Positions 1-6,300 of a stretch of 6,300 bases of DNA are shown here, in pieces. Numbering within the stretch: the stretch's first letter is position 1; every line of letters starts with the position of its first letter. The notes below the pieces were generated by a model that saw nothing but the letters and a program-made list of their open reading frames with translations, had not been told where the DNA came from and made no database searches. Origin of the DNA: an uncultured Moheibacter sp. (GTDB lineage Bacteria; Bacteroidota; Bacteroidia; Flavobacteriales; Weeksellaceae). The stretch is taken from contig CALLXZ010000036.1 of NCBI GenBank assembly GCA_937875605.1, forward strand, positions 1-6,300, written 5' to 3'. Both the position numbers and the translations under genes were made by a program.

Positions 1-520
1 CTTCATTTTCTACCACACGCATTCCTTTTCCACCACCACCGGCAGAGGCTTTGATGAGAATTGGAAATCCGATTTCTTTGGCGACTTGTTTGGCTTTTGC
101 AACATCGGTTATGGCTTCATCCAATCCGGGAACCATCGGGATATCATACGCTTTTACTGCTTCTTTCGCCGCCAATTTACTTCCCATGATGTGAATGGCT
201 TTGGAGCGGGGTCCTATGAAAGCAATTCCGTTTTTCTCTGCTTTTTCAGCGAATTCGGCATTTTCAGAAAGAAATCCGTATCCGGGATGAATCCCGTCAA
301 CACCCAATTCTTTTGCAACTTCGATGATTTTATCGCCCAATAAATAGGATTGGTTGGATGGTGCTTCGCCAATTAAAACAGCTTCATCTGCAAATTTCAC
401 ATGAGGGGCTTCACGGTCGGCAGTCGAATAAACCGCAACGGTTTTGATGCCCATTTTTTTGGCGGTTTTCATTACTCTTAACGCAATTTCGCCTCGGTTA
501 GCAACTAATATTTTTTTCAT
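1..520 (-). CDS. accC: Biotin carboxylase subunit of acyl-CoA carboxylase, N-terminal part (3' end outside window)
   Basis: This is the ATP-grasp subunit that carboxylates the biotin of the carrier protein, using ATP and bicarbonate, in the cytoplasm. The translation begins MKKILVANRGEIALRVMKTA, the classic start of the family. HPGYGFLSEN lies at residues 78-87, MGSK with the probable ATP-binding Lys115 at 112-115, and the glycine-rich ATP loop GGGGKGM at 161-167. The 173 visible residues cover the biotin carboxylase N-domain and the start of the ATP-grasp domain. Family members run to roughly 450-500 residues, so most of the catalytic part is outside the window. The ATG at 520 is chosen because it gives the conserved N-terminus and follows the carrier-gene stop by 5 bases, which implies co-transcription. 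No Shine-Dalgarno sequence precedes it. Whether the holoenzyme uses acetyl-CoA or propionyl-CoA cannot be decided here, because the carboxyltransferase is not visible. Confidence 0.95.
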   Translation of the reverse strand, partial: MKKILVANRGEIALRVMKTAKKMGIKTVAVYSTADREAPHVKFADEAVLIGEAPSNQSYLLGDKIIEVAKELGVDGIHPGYGFLSENAEFAEKAEKNGIAFIGPRSKAIHIMGSKLAAKEAVKAYDIPMVPGLDEAITDVAKAKQVAKEIGFPILIKASAGGGGKGMRVVENE

Positions 521-525
521 AGCGA

Positions 526-1008
526 TTATTCGAATTCGATTAATAATTGACCTTTTTCCACCGCATCGCCTTTACTGACCAAAATGGATTTGATGACACC
601 GGCTCTTGGCGAACTGAAATTGTTTTCCATTTTCATTGCTTCCAGCACCAAAAGCGAATCGTTTTCCTGCACTTCCTGTCCGACTTCCACGTTGATGTTC
701 AAAATCAGACCGGGCATAGGTGCTTTGATGGCGTTTATTTGTTTTCCGGCCCCGATTTCAAATCCCAATTCTTTGATAAGTTGATCGAGCGGTGTGGCAA
801 TATTGACCTGGAATTCCGTTCCATTAACATTGACGGTATAGTTCCGGTTCAGGAAATCATCGGAAACGATTTCAGTCCGATACGATATATCGTCTTTTAA
901 AATATGTAATTGACTATCTGACAAGTTGATGCTATTCAAATTATCCAATTGTTCTTGCGAAAGTTCAAAGGTAAATTGGTTATTAACCGTTAGTGTATAT
1001 GTATTCAT
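526..1008 (-). CDS. Biotin carboxyl carrier protein of acyl-CoA carboxylase
   Basis: This 160-residue protein carries the biotin that shuttles CO2 from the biotin carboxylase encoded just downstream to a carboxyltransferase. The biotinylation motif EAMKMEN is at residues 123-129, with Lys126 as the predicted biotinylated residue. It sits in a complete C-terminal biotinyl (lipoyl-like) domain, residues about 93-160, that starts with IKAPMPGLI and ends at the last residue. Residues 1-80 form a predicted beta-rich N-terminal domain, with short strands such as YTVNVNGTEFQVNI, as in the separate carrier subunits of Bacteroidota propionyl/acetyl-CoA carboxylases. There is no long Ala/Pro-rich linker and no E. 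coli AccB-type 'thumb' insertion, so this is not the classical AccB form. The reading frame extends upstream to a TTG at 1047, but the extra residues (MCIFNKLYFRLSF) look like translated leader. The ATG at 1008 is preferred. Confidence 0.93.
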   Translation of the reverse strand: MNTYTLTVNNQFTFELSQEQLDNLNSINLSDSQLHILKDDISYRTEIVSDDFLNRNYTVNVNGTEFQVNIATPLDQLIKELGFEIGAGKQINAIKAPMPGLILNINVEVGQEVQENDSLLVLEAMKMENNFSSPRAGVIKSILVSKGDAVEKGQLLIEFE

Positions 1009-1018
1009 AAATGATAAT

Positions 1019-1047
1019 CTAAAGTATAATTTGTTAAAAATACACAA
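1019..1047 (-). promoter_or_regulatory. Weak candidate Bacteroidota promoter for the carrier/carboxylase pair
   Basis: On the minus strand, TTG (1045-1047) is followed after 18 bases by TACTTTAG (1019-1026). The latter matches the Bacteroidota -7 consensus TAnnTTTG at all but one defined position. The spacing is within the range reported for Flavobacterium. If used, the transcript would start only a few bases before the ATG at 1008, giving an almost leaderless mRNA. A second near-match, TATCTTTA, lies further upstream on the same strand without a clear -33 partner. The rest of the 1009-1136 gap is AT-rich and shows no other feature. Confidence 0.3.
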
Positions 1048-1136
1048 TCTATACTTTTCTGTAAAGATAATTTTTGTCAGGTTTGATTATCTGCTATTTT
1101 ATTTGCCTTAATTTTCACACTAATTGTGGATCGGAA

Positions 1137-4100
1137 TCAATAATTCTTAAGGTAAATACTACCATTAATTTTTTGGTTAGTTTTGAATCGGATAATATAC
1201 CAATAATTTCCTGAAGGAAGCTTGCGACCTAAATATCTACCATCCCAAGGTTGTAAATTATCCCCATACACTTCATAAATTGATTTTCCATATCGATCGA
1301 AAATCCGAATATCCAAGACGTTCCTCAAAAACGAAACATCCCAATAATCATTTTTTCCGTCACCGTTAGGTGAAATTAAGTTAGGAAGTTTATCGTAAAC
1401 AAAAATAGTTTCTTTCTGTAAACATCCGGATTCCGTTCGTATCCAGATTTCGTATTCTTGATTGAGTTGAAGATTGTAAAAATGAGGAGATTGTTGCCAG
1501 AAAATACCATCCAAGCTATATTCCAAAAGTAAATTCGAGTCGGGGATCATTTGGAATATTCCATTTTCATAATTGTAATCAAAGAGGATTAGTGAAAAAT
1601 TTTCAACCAAAATATTTTTTTCAATAGTGCAATGTTCGCCGGTAATTTGAACAGAATATGTGCCTTCCTCCATAATAGTTATTTGAGAGGTTGTTTCCCC
1701 TGTGCTCCATAAATACGTATATCCTTCTGGAGCCATTAATTCTATAGGAGAATCTTCACATTTTTGATAATTTTCTTGTTGGTCCCAAATTGGGTTTTGA
1801 TTGACTATCAATAAAAAGGACACAATATCGGGACACCCTGTTGAATTTGAGAAACTTGCATAAATGGTTTGTGGATTCGTTTGGTTTTGGTAAATGAAAT
1901 TTAAAGGAGATGAAGCGTTTCGAGCATCATTTAGTGAAAAATAATAGTTGATTTGATTGGCATTTACACCAAAAAATAATGCGATTTCTTCTGATTTTTC
2001 CGTTAGATCGAAGTTATGAGGAGTGTCCGCATTATCGACACAAACTTCAAAGTCAGAAATGGGATTCAATGTATAATCACCTAATTCGATGGTTATGGTT
2101 GATTGGTTTTCACAATTTCCAGAAGCCACAATAACGTATATGGTTTCTCCTTCTGAAACTGTAATTTCTGTATTTGAATCAATCGGAATAGTAAAACTAC
2201 TGTCTTCAAAAAACGTAATATTTACATTTTCTTGTGGGGAAATTTGATCGAAGTAATTATTTAAAATCATTTGACCAAAACCATCTTCATCATTATCACA
2301 AATGACCGGAGTAATGGAATTGGCAATCGGTTGTGGTATAAGTTCTATTTGGATGATGGTATAATCAGAGCAGTCATCAACTGTTCCTTTTACATACAAC
2401 TGAGTCAAATTATTGGGATTGGTGTAATTTTCAGGATTTGGAATTGGGTTATTATTCACCATATCCTCCATTGATTCATAATAAGTAAATGTGATATTTT
2501 CCACAGTTGACTCTGTAAGGTCAGGCTCTATAAGAGTTAAGTCAAAATTAGTTTCGGTTTCGCATAGAGTAAAGTCAACTGATTCGTTCATGAAATCGTC
2601 TCCTGATTCAAGGATTATCTGTTGGTCCTGATAAATATAATTTCCGAAATTATCAAGAAACATCCATGTTACCCAATATGTTCCCGGTATATCATATTGT
2701 AAAGGATTTTCAGTCGTGGCAGTCATCTCCCCGAGGCAGTCATCGGTGGCTGTAGGAGGAGTTAATGTTACACTGCAAATAGCATGAATTGTAGGAATGT
2801 CTGGAATAGGAGGTTCTTCTCCGGCAAATTCAACTAAAATGGATTTTACCTCACTGCAGTCACCGTTTTCAACAAATACAAAATATTCTCCAGCATCAGA
2901 TTCATCAAAGTTTTCAATTGAAACAGTATTGCCATTTCCTATGTATCCATTTGGTCCATACCACTCATAGGAAATTCCTCCGGAAACTATCAAAGTAAAG
3001 TCATCTCCCTCGCAATGATTTCCGACCATTTCAAGCATTGTGTTTGCTTCACAATCTTTGAATTTTGCAATGAAAGCATTATAATCATTAAATGGAATAT
3101 TGGGTTGATAAGTACCCGGAGTTCCTATTCCGTACTCAAATGTAGAACTTCCGGCTAAATATATATAATCTTGATTTAAGTCAAGTGAATAACCATATCC
3201 AACCCCAAAATTACCACCGTAATAAGTACCCCAAATTCTTTGTCCGGATTCATTGAATTTTAGTAGATATGCATTACTTAAACCTCCTAATGTTATGTCA
3301 TATCCATTTTCCGAGGCAATGTGCGTACTACTTCTCGTTCTGCCGGTAATGATAATTTCATTCGCTTGGTTAAACTTAACATCCGTAGCCCAAGTTACGT
3401 AATATCCACCACAATAAGTTCCCCAAAGTTTTTGGCCGGCGGAATTCACATTGACTATAAAACCTGAATATTCTTGAAAAGCACCCGTTGTATAATAGGT
3501 TTCTAAAAAAACACCGTTTGTAGCAAGGTTTGAGCTCGTAGTGTAGCCTACAATTGCAATATCATTTGAGCTATTAACATCAATAGCAGTCATATAATCA
3601 CTTTTATCTCCTCCAACATACATTCCCCAAATCCTATTTCCATTAGAAGTGAACTTCGCCAAAAAACTATCTCCAAGTCCTCCAAAATAGTTATTGAGGG
3701 TAGAAATATTATTGGAACTATTCGCAATACCTCCAATAATTATATTGTAATCCAAATCTAATTCAATATCGTAAATACCATCTGCATTACTCCCGCCGTA
3801 ATAACTTGACCAAATTCTGTTTCCGTATAAATCAAATTGCGCAAAATATCCGGAATCATTATGCCCTGCAGGCCCTCCTAAGTTCGGTTGATGTGAACCG
3901 GCAGTAGATATTCCCGTTCCACTGTTTGTATATCCTGCAACGTAAAGTGATGCATTTGTATTGTTCACGACTATCGAAGTCAAATAATCATTTTGCTCAC
4001 CTCCGAAATAAGTACCCCAAACTCTTTGACCAATCGAATTAAATTTGATGATGAAACCGTCATTGAAGTTATCTTTGATCGGCTGATGAGTTCCACTAGT

Positions 4101-5204
4101 AGAAAGATTACTAGTTCCGTTTAGTTGGGTTCCTGCCACATAAATGTCTCCATTTTGATCAAAATCTAAATCAGAAATGTATTCAAGATTCGAAGAACCA
4201 CAATAGGTAGCCCAAATTCGTTGACCGTCTTCAGAAAATTTTGTCAGCACCCCATCTGTTCCACCATTAAAAGTCGTTTGAAAAGTTCCCGAAGTTGCAA
4301 ATCCATTTGCTACTGCCGAGCCTCCACTGTATAAAGCAGAATCATAATATTTCAAAGAGTAAATAAATGAATAGGTAAAAGTTCCGTTGACGCCATAATA
4401 AGTTCCCCAAAGTCTAACCGGAACAGGGTCAATAATTAAAGTTGACTTTTTCAAATTTTCATCTATATCAATTTTTGACTCAAGTCCATAAACATTATTA
4501 CCAAAAGATTGAAAAAACAATTCTGTATTTTCGCTTTCATTACCTTCGAACCAACTGGCAGGTATCGTTTCTTTCAGAACTCCGAACTTTACATTTATAT
4601 TTATAGACCCTTTGTCTAAAATACTCTCAGCACCATTAATTCTAAATTTGATGTCCTCTAATTTTGCGCTGGGATGTAAAATAAAGTTATATTCAAAAGG
4701 TTTTATACTATCATTTCGAGTAATGAATTCAAGGTCGATATTGTTGTAAAAATTCTTATAAACGATTTTTTTATAGGATTTCACATTTAAAACTCCATCT
4801 GGAATATGTTCTAAATAATAGTTTTCCACTCCTTCAACAGCTTCTATCTCCAGTTTTTCAAAATTTTGATTTGGATTCAAAAATTCAAAGTCAACCCTAT
4901 GAAAATTATATTTATGAATTTTTTCTGATTCAGCATATTTGGCAGAAATATCAAGCATAGGATTCTTTTCCTTTAAAGTTTCAATCTCATAGATATCATA
5001 GGAAAAACCATTCTCTTTTAACTGGACATTAAATCCCGGCATATTTAACAAATACAAAACATCAGGATTCGATTGATAATTCTGATCAAAAATCTGTCCT
5101 TGATTTTTGGTAAATGAATAAGATGAGGTGTTTATATTTTGTTGACTAAACAAAAATAGGCTTGTAAACAAAAATATAAATATAGCAGTGTAAGACTGAA
5201 TCAT
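1137..5204 (-). CDS. Large secreted modular surface protein with DUF7948-like, SBBP propeller, Ig-like and T9SS type B sorting domains
   Basis: This 1355-residue protein is predicted to be exported by Sec and then moved across the outer membrane by the type IX secretion system. Domains in order: signal peptide (1-20); DUF7948-like N-terminal domain (about 30-262, starting FTKNQGQIFD); seven SBBP repeats (266-about 717); Ig-like module with paired C731/C783; HYR-like module (about 801-866, PPTATDDC...GTYWVTW); three modules of about 90 residues with paired cysteines (867-1136); another Ig-like module with C1149/C1192 and YLWSTGE; a pre-sorting module (about 1203-1270); and the type B sorting domain (about 1271-1355). 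No enzymatic motif is visible, so an adhesin or structural surface role is an inference from architecture. The ATG at 5204 directly precedes the signal peptide; no Shine-Dalgarno is seen. It ends 128 bases before the carrier gene on the same strand but is probably a separate unit. Its sequence is more AT-rich than either neighbour. Confidence 0.93.
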   Translation of the reverse strand: MIQSYTAIFIFLFTSLFLFSQQNINTSSYSFTKNQGQIFDQNYQSNPDVLYLLNMPGFNVQLKENGFSYDIYEIETLKEKNPMLDISAKYAESEKIHKYNFHRVDFEFLNPNQNFEKLEIEAVEGVENYYLEHIPDGVLNVKSYKKIVYKNFYNNIDLEFITRNDSIKPFEYNFILHPSAKLEDIKFRINGAESILDKGSININVKFGVLKETIPASWFEGNESENTELFFQSFGNNVYGLESKIDIDENLKKSTLIIDPVPVRLWGTYYGVNGTFTYSFIYSLKYYDSALYSGGSAVANGFATSGTFQTTFNGGTDGVLTKFSEDGQRIWATYCGSSNLEYISDLDFDQNGDIYVAGTQLNGTSNLSTSGTHQPIKDNFNDGFIIKFNSIGQRVWGTYFGGEQNDYLTSIVVNNTNASLYVAGYTNSGTGISTAGSHQPNLGGPAGHNDSGYFAQFDLYGNRIWSSYYGGSNADGIYDIELDLDYNIIIGGIANSSNNISTLNNYFGGLGDSFLAKFTSNGNRIWGMYVGGDKSDYMTAIDVNSSNDIAIVGYTTSSNLATNGVFLETYYTTGAFQEYSGFIVNVNSAGQKLWGTYCGGYYVTWATDVKFNQANEIIITGRTRSSTHIASENGYDITLGGLSNAYLLKFNESGQRIWGTYYGGNFGVGYGYSLDLNQDYIYLAGSSTFEYGIGTPGTYQPNIPFNDYNAFIAKFKDCEANTMLEMVGNHCEGDDFTLIVSGGISYEWYGPNGYIGNGNTVSIENFDESDAGEYFVFVENGDCSEVKSILVEFAGEEPPIPDIPTIHAICSVTLTPPTATDDCLGEMTATTENPLQYDIPGTYWVTWMFLDNFGNYIYQDQQIILESGDDFMNESVDFTLCETETNFDLTLIEPDLTESTVENITFTYYESMEDMVNNNPIPNPENYTNPNNLTQLYVKGTVDDCSDYTIIQIELIPQPIANSITPVICDNDEDGFGQMILNNYFDQISPQENVNITFFEDSSFTIPIDSNTEITVSEGETIYVIVASGNCENQSTITIELGDYTLNPISDFEVCVDNADTPHNFDLTEKSEEIALFFGVNANQINYYFSLNDARNASSPLNFIYQNQTNPQTIYASFSNSTGCPDIVSFLLIVNQNPIWDQQENYQKCEDSPIELMAPEGYTYLWSTGETTSQITIMEEGTYSVQITGEHCTIEKNILVENFSLILFDYNYENGIFQMIPDSNLLLEYSLDGIFWQQSPHFYNLQLNQEYEIWIRTESGCLQKETIFVYDKLPNLISPNGDGKNDYWDVSFLRNVLDIRIFDRYGKSIYEVYGDNLQPWDGRYLGRKLPSGNYWYIIRFKTNQKINGSIYLKNY
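1140..1394 (-). other. T9SS type B C-terminal sorting domain
   Basis: Residues about 1271-1355 contain LPNLISPNGDGKNDYW, then IRIFDRYGKSIYE, then PWDGRYLGRKLPSGNYWY, ending GSIYLKNY. This is the conserved gliding-motility-associated (type B) C-terminal domain that directs secretion by the type IX system. It is intact up to the stop codon. Type B substrates such as SprB depend on SprF/PorP-like outer membrane proteins, which are not encoded in this window. Confidence 0.92.
1797..2606 (-). repeat. Three tandem adhesin-type modules of about 90 residues
   Basis: Residues 867-1136 contain three diverged copies of one plan: an early cysteine followed by a FDLT-like or equivalent stretch, a central ITFTYYES / ITFFEDSS / INYYFSLND strand, an 'IYV' strand (LYVKG, IYVIVASG, IYASFS) and a second cysteine, ending in a short strand. 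The cysteine pairs are C881/C945, C969/C1031 and C1055/C1124, spaced 64, 62 and 69 residues. This arrangement is common in large flavobacterial surface proteins that end in a type B sorting domain. I do not assign a named family. Confidence 0.7.
3057..4412 (-). repeat. Seven SBBP-type repeats, predicted seven-bladed beta-propeller
   Basis: Each repeat begins with a WGTYYGG-like strand. The tryptophans are at residues 266, 331, 396, 465, 526, 594 and 658, giving spacings of 65, 65, 69, 61, 68 and 64. Within each unit the order is WGTYYGG, then a D-containing strand (for example DLDFDQNGDIYVAG), then a TSGTHQP-like turn in most copies, then FIIKFNSIGQR leading into the next W. The last unit ends in FIAKFKDCEAN. 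Seven units of this length fit one closed seven-bladed propeller. The opening strand of unit 1 is WGTYYGVNG. Several units are conserved at the DNA level around the W codon. Confidence 0.85.
4419..5117 (-). other. DUF7948-like N-terminal domain
   Basis: Residues about 30-262 resemble the N-terminal domain that precedes SBBP propellers in many Bacteroidota surface proteins. It opens with FTKNQGQIFD, then QLKENGFSYDIYE, HRVDFEFLNPN, the YYLEHIPDGVLNVKSYKKIVYKNFYNNIDLEF segment (130-160) and EYNFILHPSA (171-180). It ends at TLIIDPVPV just before the first propeller strand. The family assignment is from recognition of these segments, not from a profile search. The function of the domain is unknown. 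Confidence 0.7.
5145..5204 (-). other. Sec signal peptide of the surface protein
   Basis: The first 20 residues are a short polar start (MIQSYT), a hydrophobic core (AIFIFLFTSLFLF) and a small residue Ser20, followed by QQ. Cleavage after Ser20 is the likely site. There is no cysteine near the site, so this is not a lipoprotein signal. The n-region lacks a lysine or arginine, which is a slight departure from the usual pattern, but the rest is clear. Confidence 0.8.
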
Positions 5205-5226
5205 GTAAGTTAAGTTGGTCCAAAAA

Positions 5227-5253
5227 TTTGTGCAAAAATATAAGTTATCTTTG
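5227..5253 (+). promoter_or_regulatory. Promoter candidate for the PIF1-like helicase gene
   Basis: TATCTTTG (5246-5253) is a perfect TAnnTTTG element. TTTG (5227-5230) lies 15 bases upstream, which is shorter than the usual 17-23 for a -33 partner. Transcription would start near 5260, giving a leader of about 20 bases before the ATG at 5280. The element lies back to back with the minus-strand one, 5 bases apart. Confidence 0.5.
5233..5240 (-). promoter_or_regulatory. -7 promoter element for the surface protein gene
   Basis: The minus strand reads TATTTTTG, a perfect match to the Bacteroidota -7 consensus TAnnTTTG. It would place the transcript start near 5226, with a leader of about 20 bases before the ATG at 5204. 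I see no TTG or TTTG at the expected -33 distance, so the assignment rests on the -7 element and its position. Confidence 0.45.
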
Positions 5254-5279
5254 TGAGTTCATAATTATAGCTGATTTAA

Positions 5280-6300
5280 ATGAACCAATCCAAAGCACTT
5301 GCCATCTTAAAATCAGGACGAAACGTTTTCCTGACGGGTTCTGCCGGTGCGGGAAAAACCTATGTGCTGAACCAATACATCCAATACCTGAAGGAGCACA
5401 AAGTAAGCGTTGCGGTGACGGCTTCTACGGGAATTGCGGCTACGCATATGAACGGACAAACGATTCATTCGTGGTCGGGAATCGGGATTCGTGATGAAGT
5501 TTCGGTAAAACATTTGTCTAATCTGAAAGAAAAAAAATATTTCCGGGACAAAATGGATTCGGTAAAAGTTTTGGTGATCGATGAAATTTCGATGTTGCAC
5601 CGAAATCAATTGGAATTGGTCAATCGTGTTTTGAAGTTTTTTAAGGGAAACGAATTGGCTTTTGGTGGAATTCAAGTCGTTTTTTCGGGCGATTTTTTTC
5701 AGTTGCCACCCATCGGAAACGAATTAGAATCTTCCCGTCAGAAATTTGCTTTTATGTCCGATGCTTGGTTAGAAGCCGAGCCTATTATTTGTTATCTGAC
5801 CGAGCAGCACCGTCAGTCGGAAAATGATTTGAATACGATTCTGAATGAAATCCGAAATGGTTCGGTTACACAAAATTCGATTGATTTATTGGAATCAAGA
5901 GTAGATTTTCATCCGGATGAAGGCGAACAGGAAACCAAATTATTTACGCATAATGCGGATGTAGATAGAATCAACCAAATGTATTTAGAGCAAATAGGAA
6001 GTGCTTCCAAAATCTTTCCGGCAATTTTAAAAGGAAATGATGTGCTGATTGAAATGCTGAAAAAATCGGTTTTGGCTTTGGAAAATTTGGAATTGAAAGT
6101 CGGGGCGCAAGTTATGTTTGTGAAAAATAATTATGAAGTAGGCTATGTAAACGGAACGCTTGGGCGCATCACCGGATTTACGGACAAAGGCAATCCGTTG
6201 GTGAAAACTTTTGACAATGATCTGATCGAAGCTAAAGCCGAAACTTGGGAGATTGAGGACGAAGGCGGGAAACCATTAGCTTCTTTCGTTCAGATTCCAT
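5280..6300 (+). CDS. PIF1-family DNA helicase (SF1B), N-terminal 340 residues (3' end outside window)
   Basis: The frame is open from the ATG at 5280 to the window end and encodes an ATP-dependent 5'-3' DNA helicase core of the PIF1/RecD-like superfamily 1B. Motifs in order: Walker A GSAGAGKT (20-27); TASTGIAATHMNGQTIHSW (47-65), the PIF1-type motif Ia region; Walker B VIDEIS (99-104); GDFFQLPPI (137-145, motif III); LTEQHRQ (173-179), with the probable arginine-finger residue Arg178; GAQVMFVKNN (275-284); and GYVNGTLGRI (288-297). All key residues seen are intact. PIF1 enzymes act on DNA structures in replication and repair; the exact role here is unknown. The start is chosen because Walker A follows at the normal distance of about 20 residues and a perfect -7 element lies upstream; there is no Shine-Dalgarno. 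The C-terminal part, where accessory domains may lie, is not visible. Confidence 0.93.
   Translation, partial: MNQSKALAILKSGRNVFLTGSAGAGKTYVLNQYIQYLKEHKVSVAVTASTGIAATHMNGQTIHSWSGIGIRDEVSVKHLSNLKEKKYFRDKMDSVKVLVIDEISMLHRNQLELVNRVLKFFKGNELAFGGIQVVFSGDFFQLPPIGNELESSRQKFAFMSDAWLEAEPIICYLTEQHRQSENDLNTILNEIRNGSVTQNSIDLLESRVDFHPDEGEQETKLFTHNADVDRINQMYLEQIGSASKIFPAILKGNDVLIEMLKKSVLALENLELKVGAQVMFVKNNYEVGYVNGTLGRITGFTDKGNPLVKTFDNDLIEAKAETWEIEDEGGKPLASFVQIP

Noticed and set aside
86..343. Plus-strand open frame of 85 codons
   Set aside because: It lies antisense to the strongly conserved biotin carboxylase coding region, and its translation resembles no family.
547..900. Two overlapping plus-strand open frames (547-900 and 584-784)
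   Set aside because: Both are antisense to the biotin carrier gene, whose EAMKMEN motif and domain are unmistakable.
926..1111. Plus-strand open frame of 61 codons across the gap between carrier and surface genes
   Set aside because: It is half antisense to the carrier gene and half AT-rich intergenic sequence, with low-complexity translation and no recognisable start signal.
1111..1128. Possible terminator hairpin after the surface protein gene
   Set aside because: The stem is only 4 base pairs (CACA/TGTG) with a 5-base loop, and on the transcribed strand it is followed by A residues, not a U-tract. It does not qualify as an intrinsic terminator.
2271..2474. Plus-strand open frame of 67 codons
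   Set aside because: It is antisense to the adhesin-type modules of the surface protein and is isoleucine-rich, as expected from an AT-rich shadow frame.
5228..5494. Plus-strand open frame of 88 codons overlapping the helicase start
   Set aside because: It is in a different frame from the helicase, which carries Walker A in this stretch, and its translation is not recognisable.
5313..5675. Minus-strand open frame of 120 codons
   Set aside because: It is antisense to the helicase motifs; its arginine-rich and histidine-rich translation is a typical shadow.
1..6300. An undescribed defence, mobile or biosynthetic system
   Set aside because: The four genes are a carboxylase pair, a T9SS surface protein and a PIF1-like helicase. 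Strand, spacing and composition do not tie them into one unit, and I see no integrase, transposase, toxin-antitoxin pair, CRISPR or direct repeats at edges.

Overview
The window looks like chromosomal DNA from a member of the Bacteroidota, most likely a flavobacterium. Four things point there: a surface protein ending in a type IX secretion (T9SS) type B sorting domain; genes without Shine-Dalgarno sequences; promoter candidates of the Bacteroidota TAnnTTTG type; and AT-rich sequence with the short carrier/carboxylase gene pair usual in that group.

Layout. Positions 1-1008 (minus strand) hold two tightly linked genes of a biotin-dependent acyl-CoA carboxylase. The carrier protein (526-1008) comes first, followed after 5 bases by the biotin carboxylase, of which only the N-terminal 173 residues lie in the window (1-520). 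Upstream, on the same strand, is one very large gene (1137-5204, 1355 aa). It encodes a secreted modular surface protein: signal peptide, DUF7948-like N-terminal domain, seven WGTYYGG-type SBBP repeats that probably form one seven-bladed beta-propeller, an Ig-like and a HYR-like module, three adhesin-type modules of about 90 residues, another Ig-like module, and the type B sorting domain. On the plus strand, 5280 to the window end encodes the first 340 residues of a PIF1-family DNA helicase, divergent from the surface protein.

Regulatory regions. The 75-base gap between the two divergent genes carries a perfect TAnnTTTG element on each strand, back to back and 5 bases apart. The 128-base gap between the surface protein and the carrier gene contains only a weak promoter candidate and no convincing terminator. 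No gene-free stretch exceeds 300 bases. I see no tRNA, rRNA, CRISPR array, insertion sequence or attachment site.

How the genes relate. The carrier and carboxylase are parts of one enzyme. The surface protein and the helicase have no evident functional link to it or to each other, and the surface gene is visibly more AT-rich than both neighbours. I found no evidence of an undescribed multi-gene system. The points most worth a second look are the exact seven-blade architecture, the paired divergent promoters, the base-composition contrast, and the absence of a SprF/PorP-like partner next to the type B substrate.
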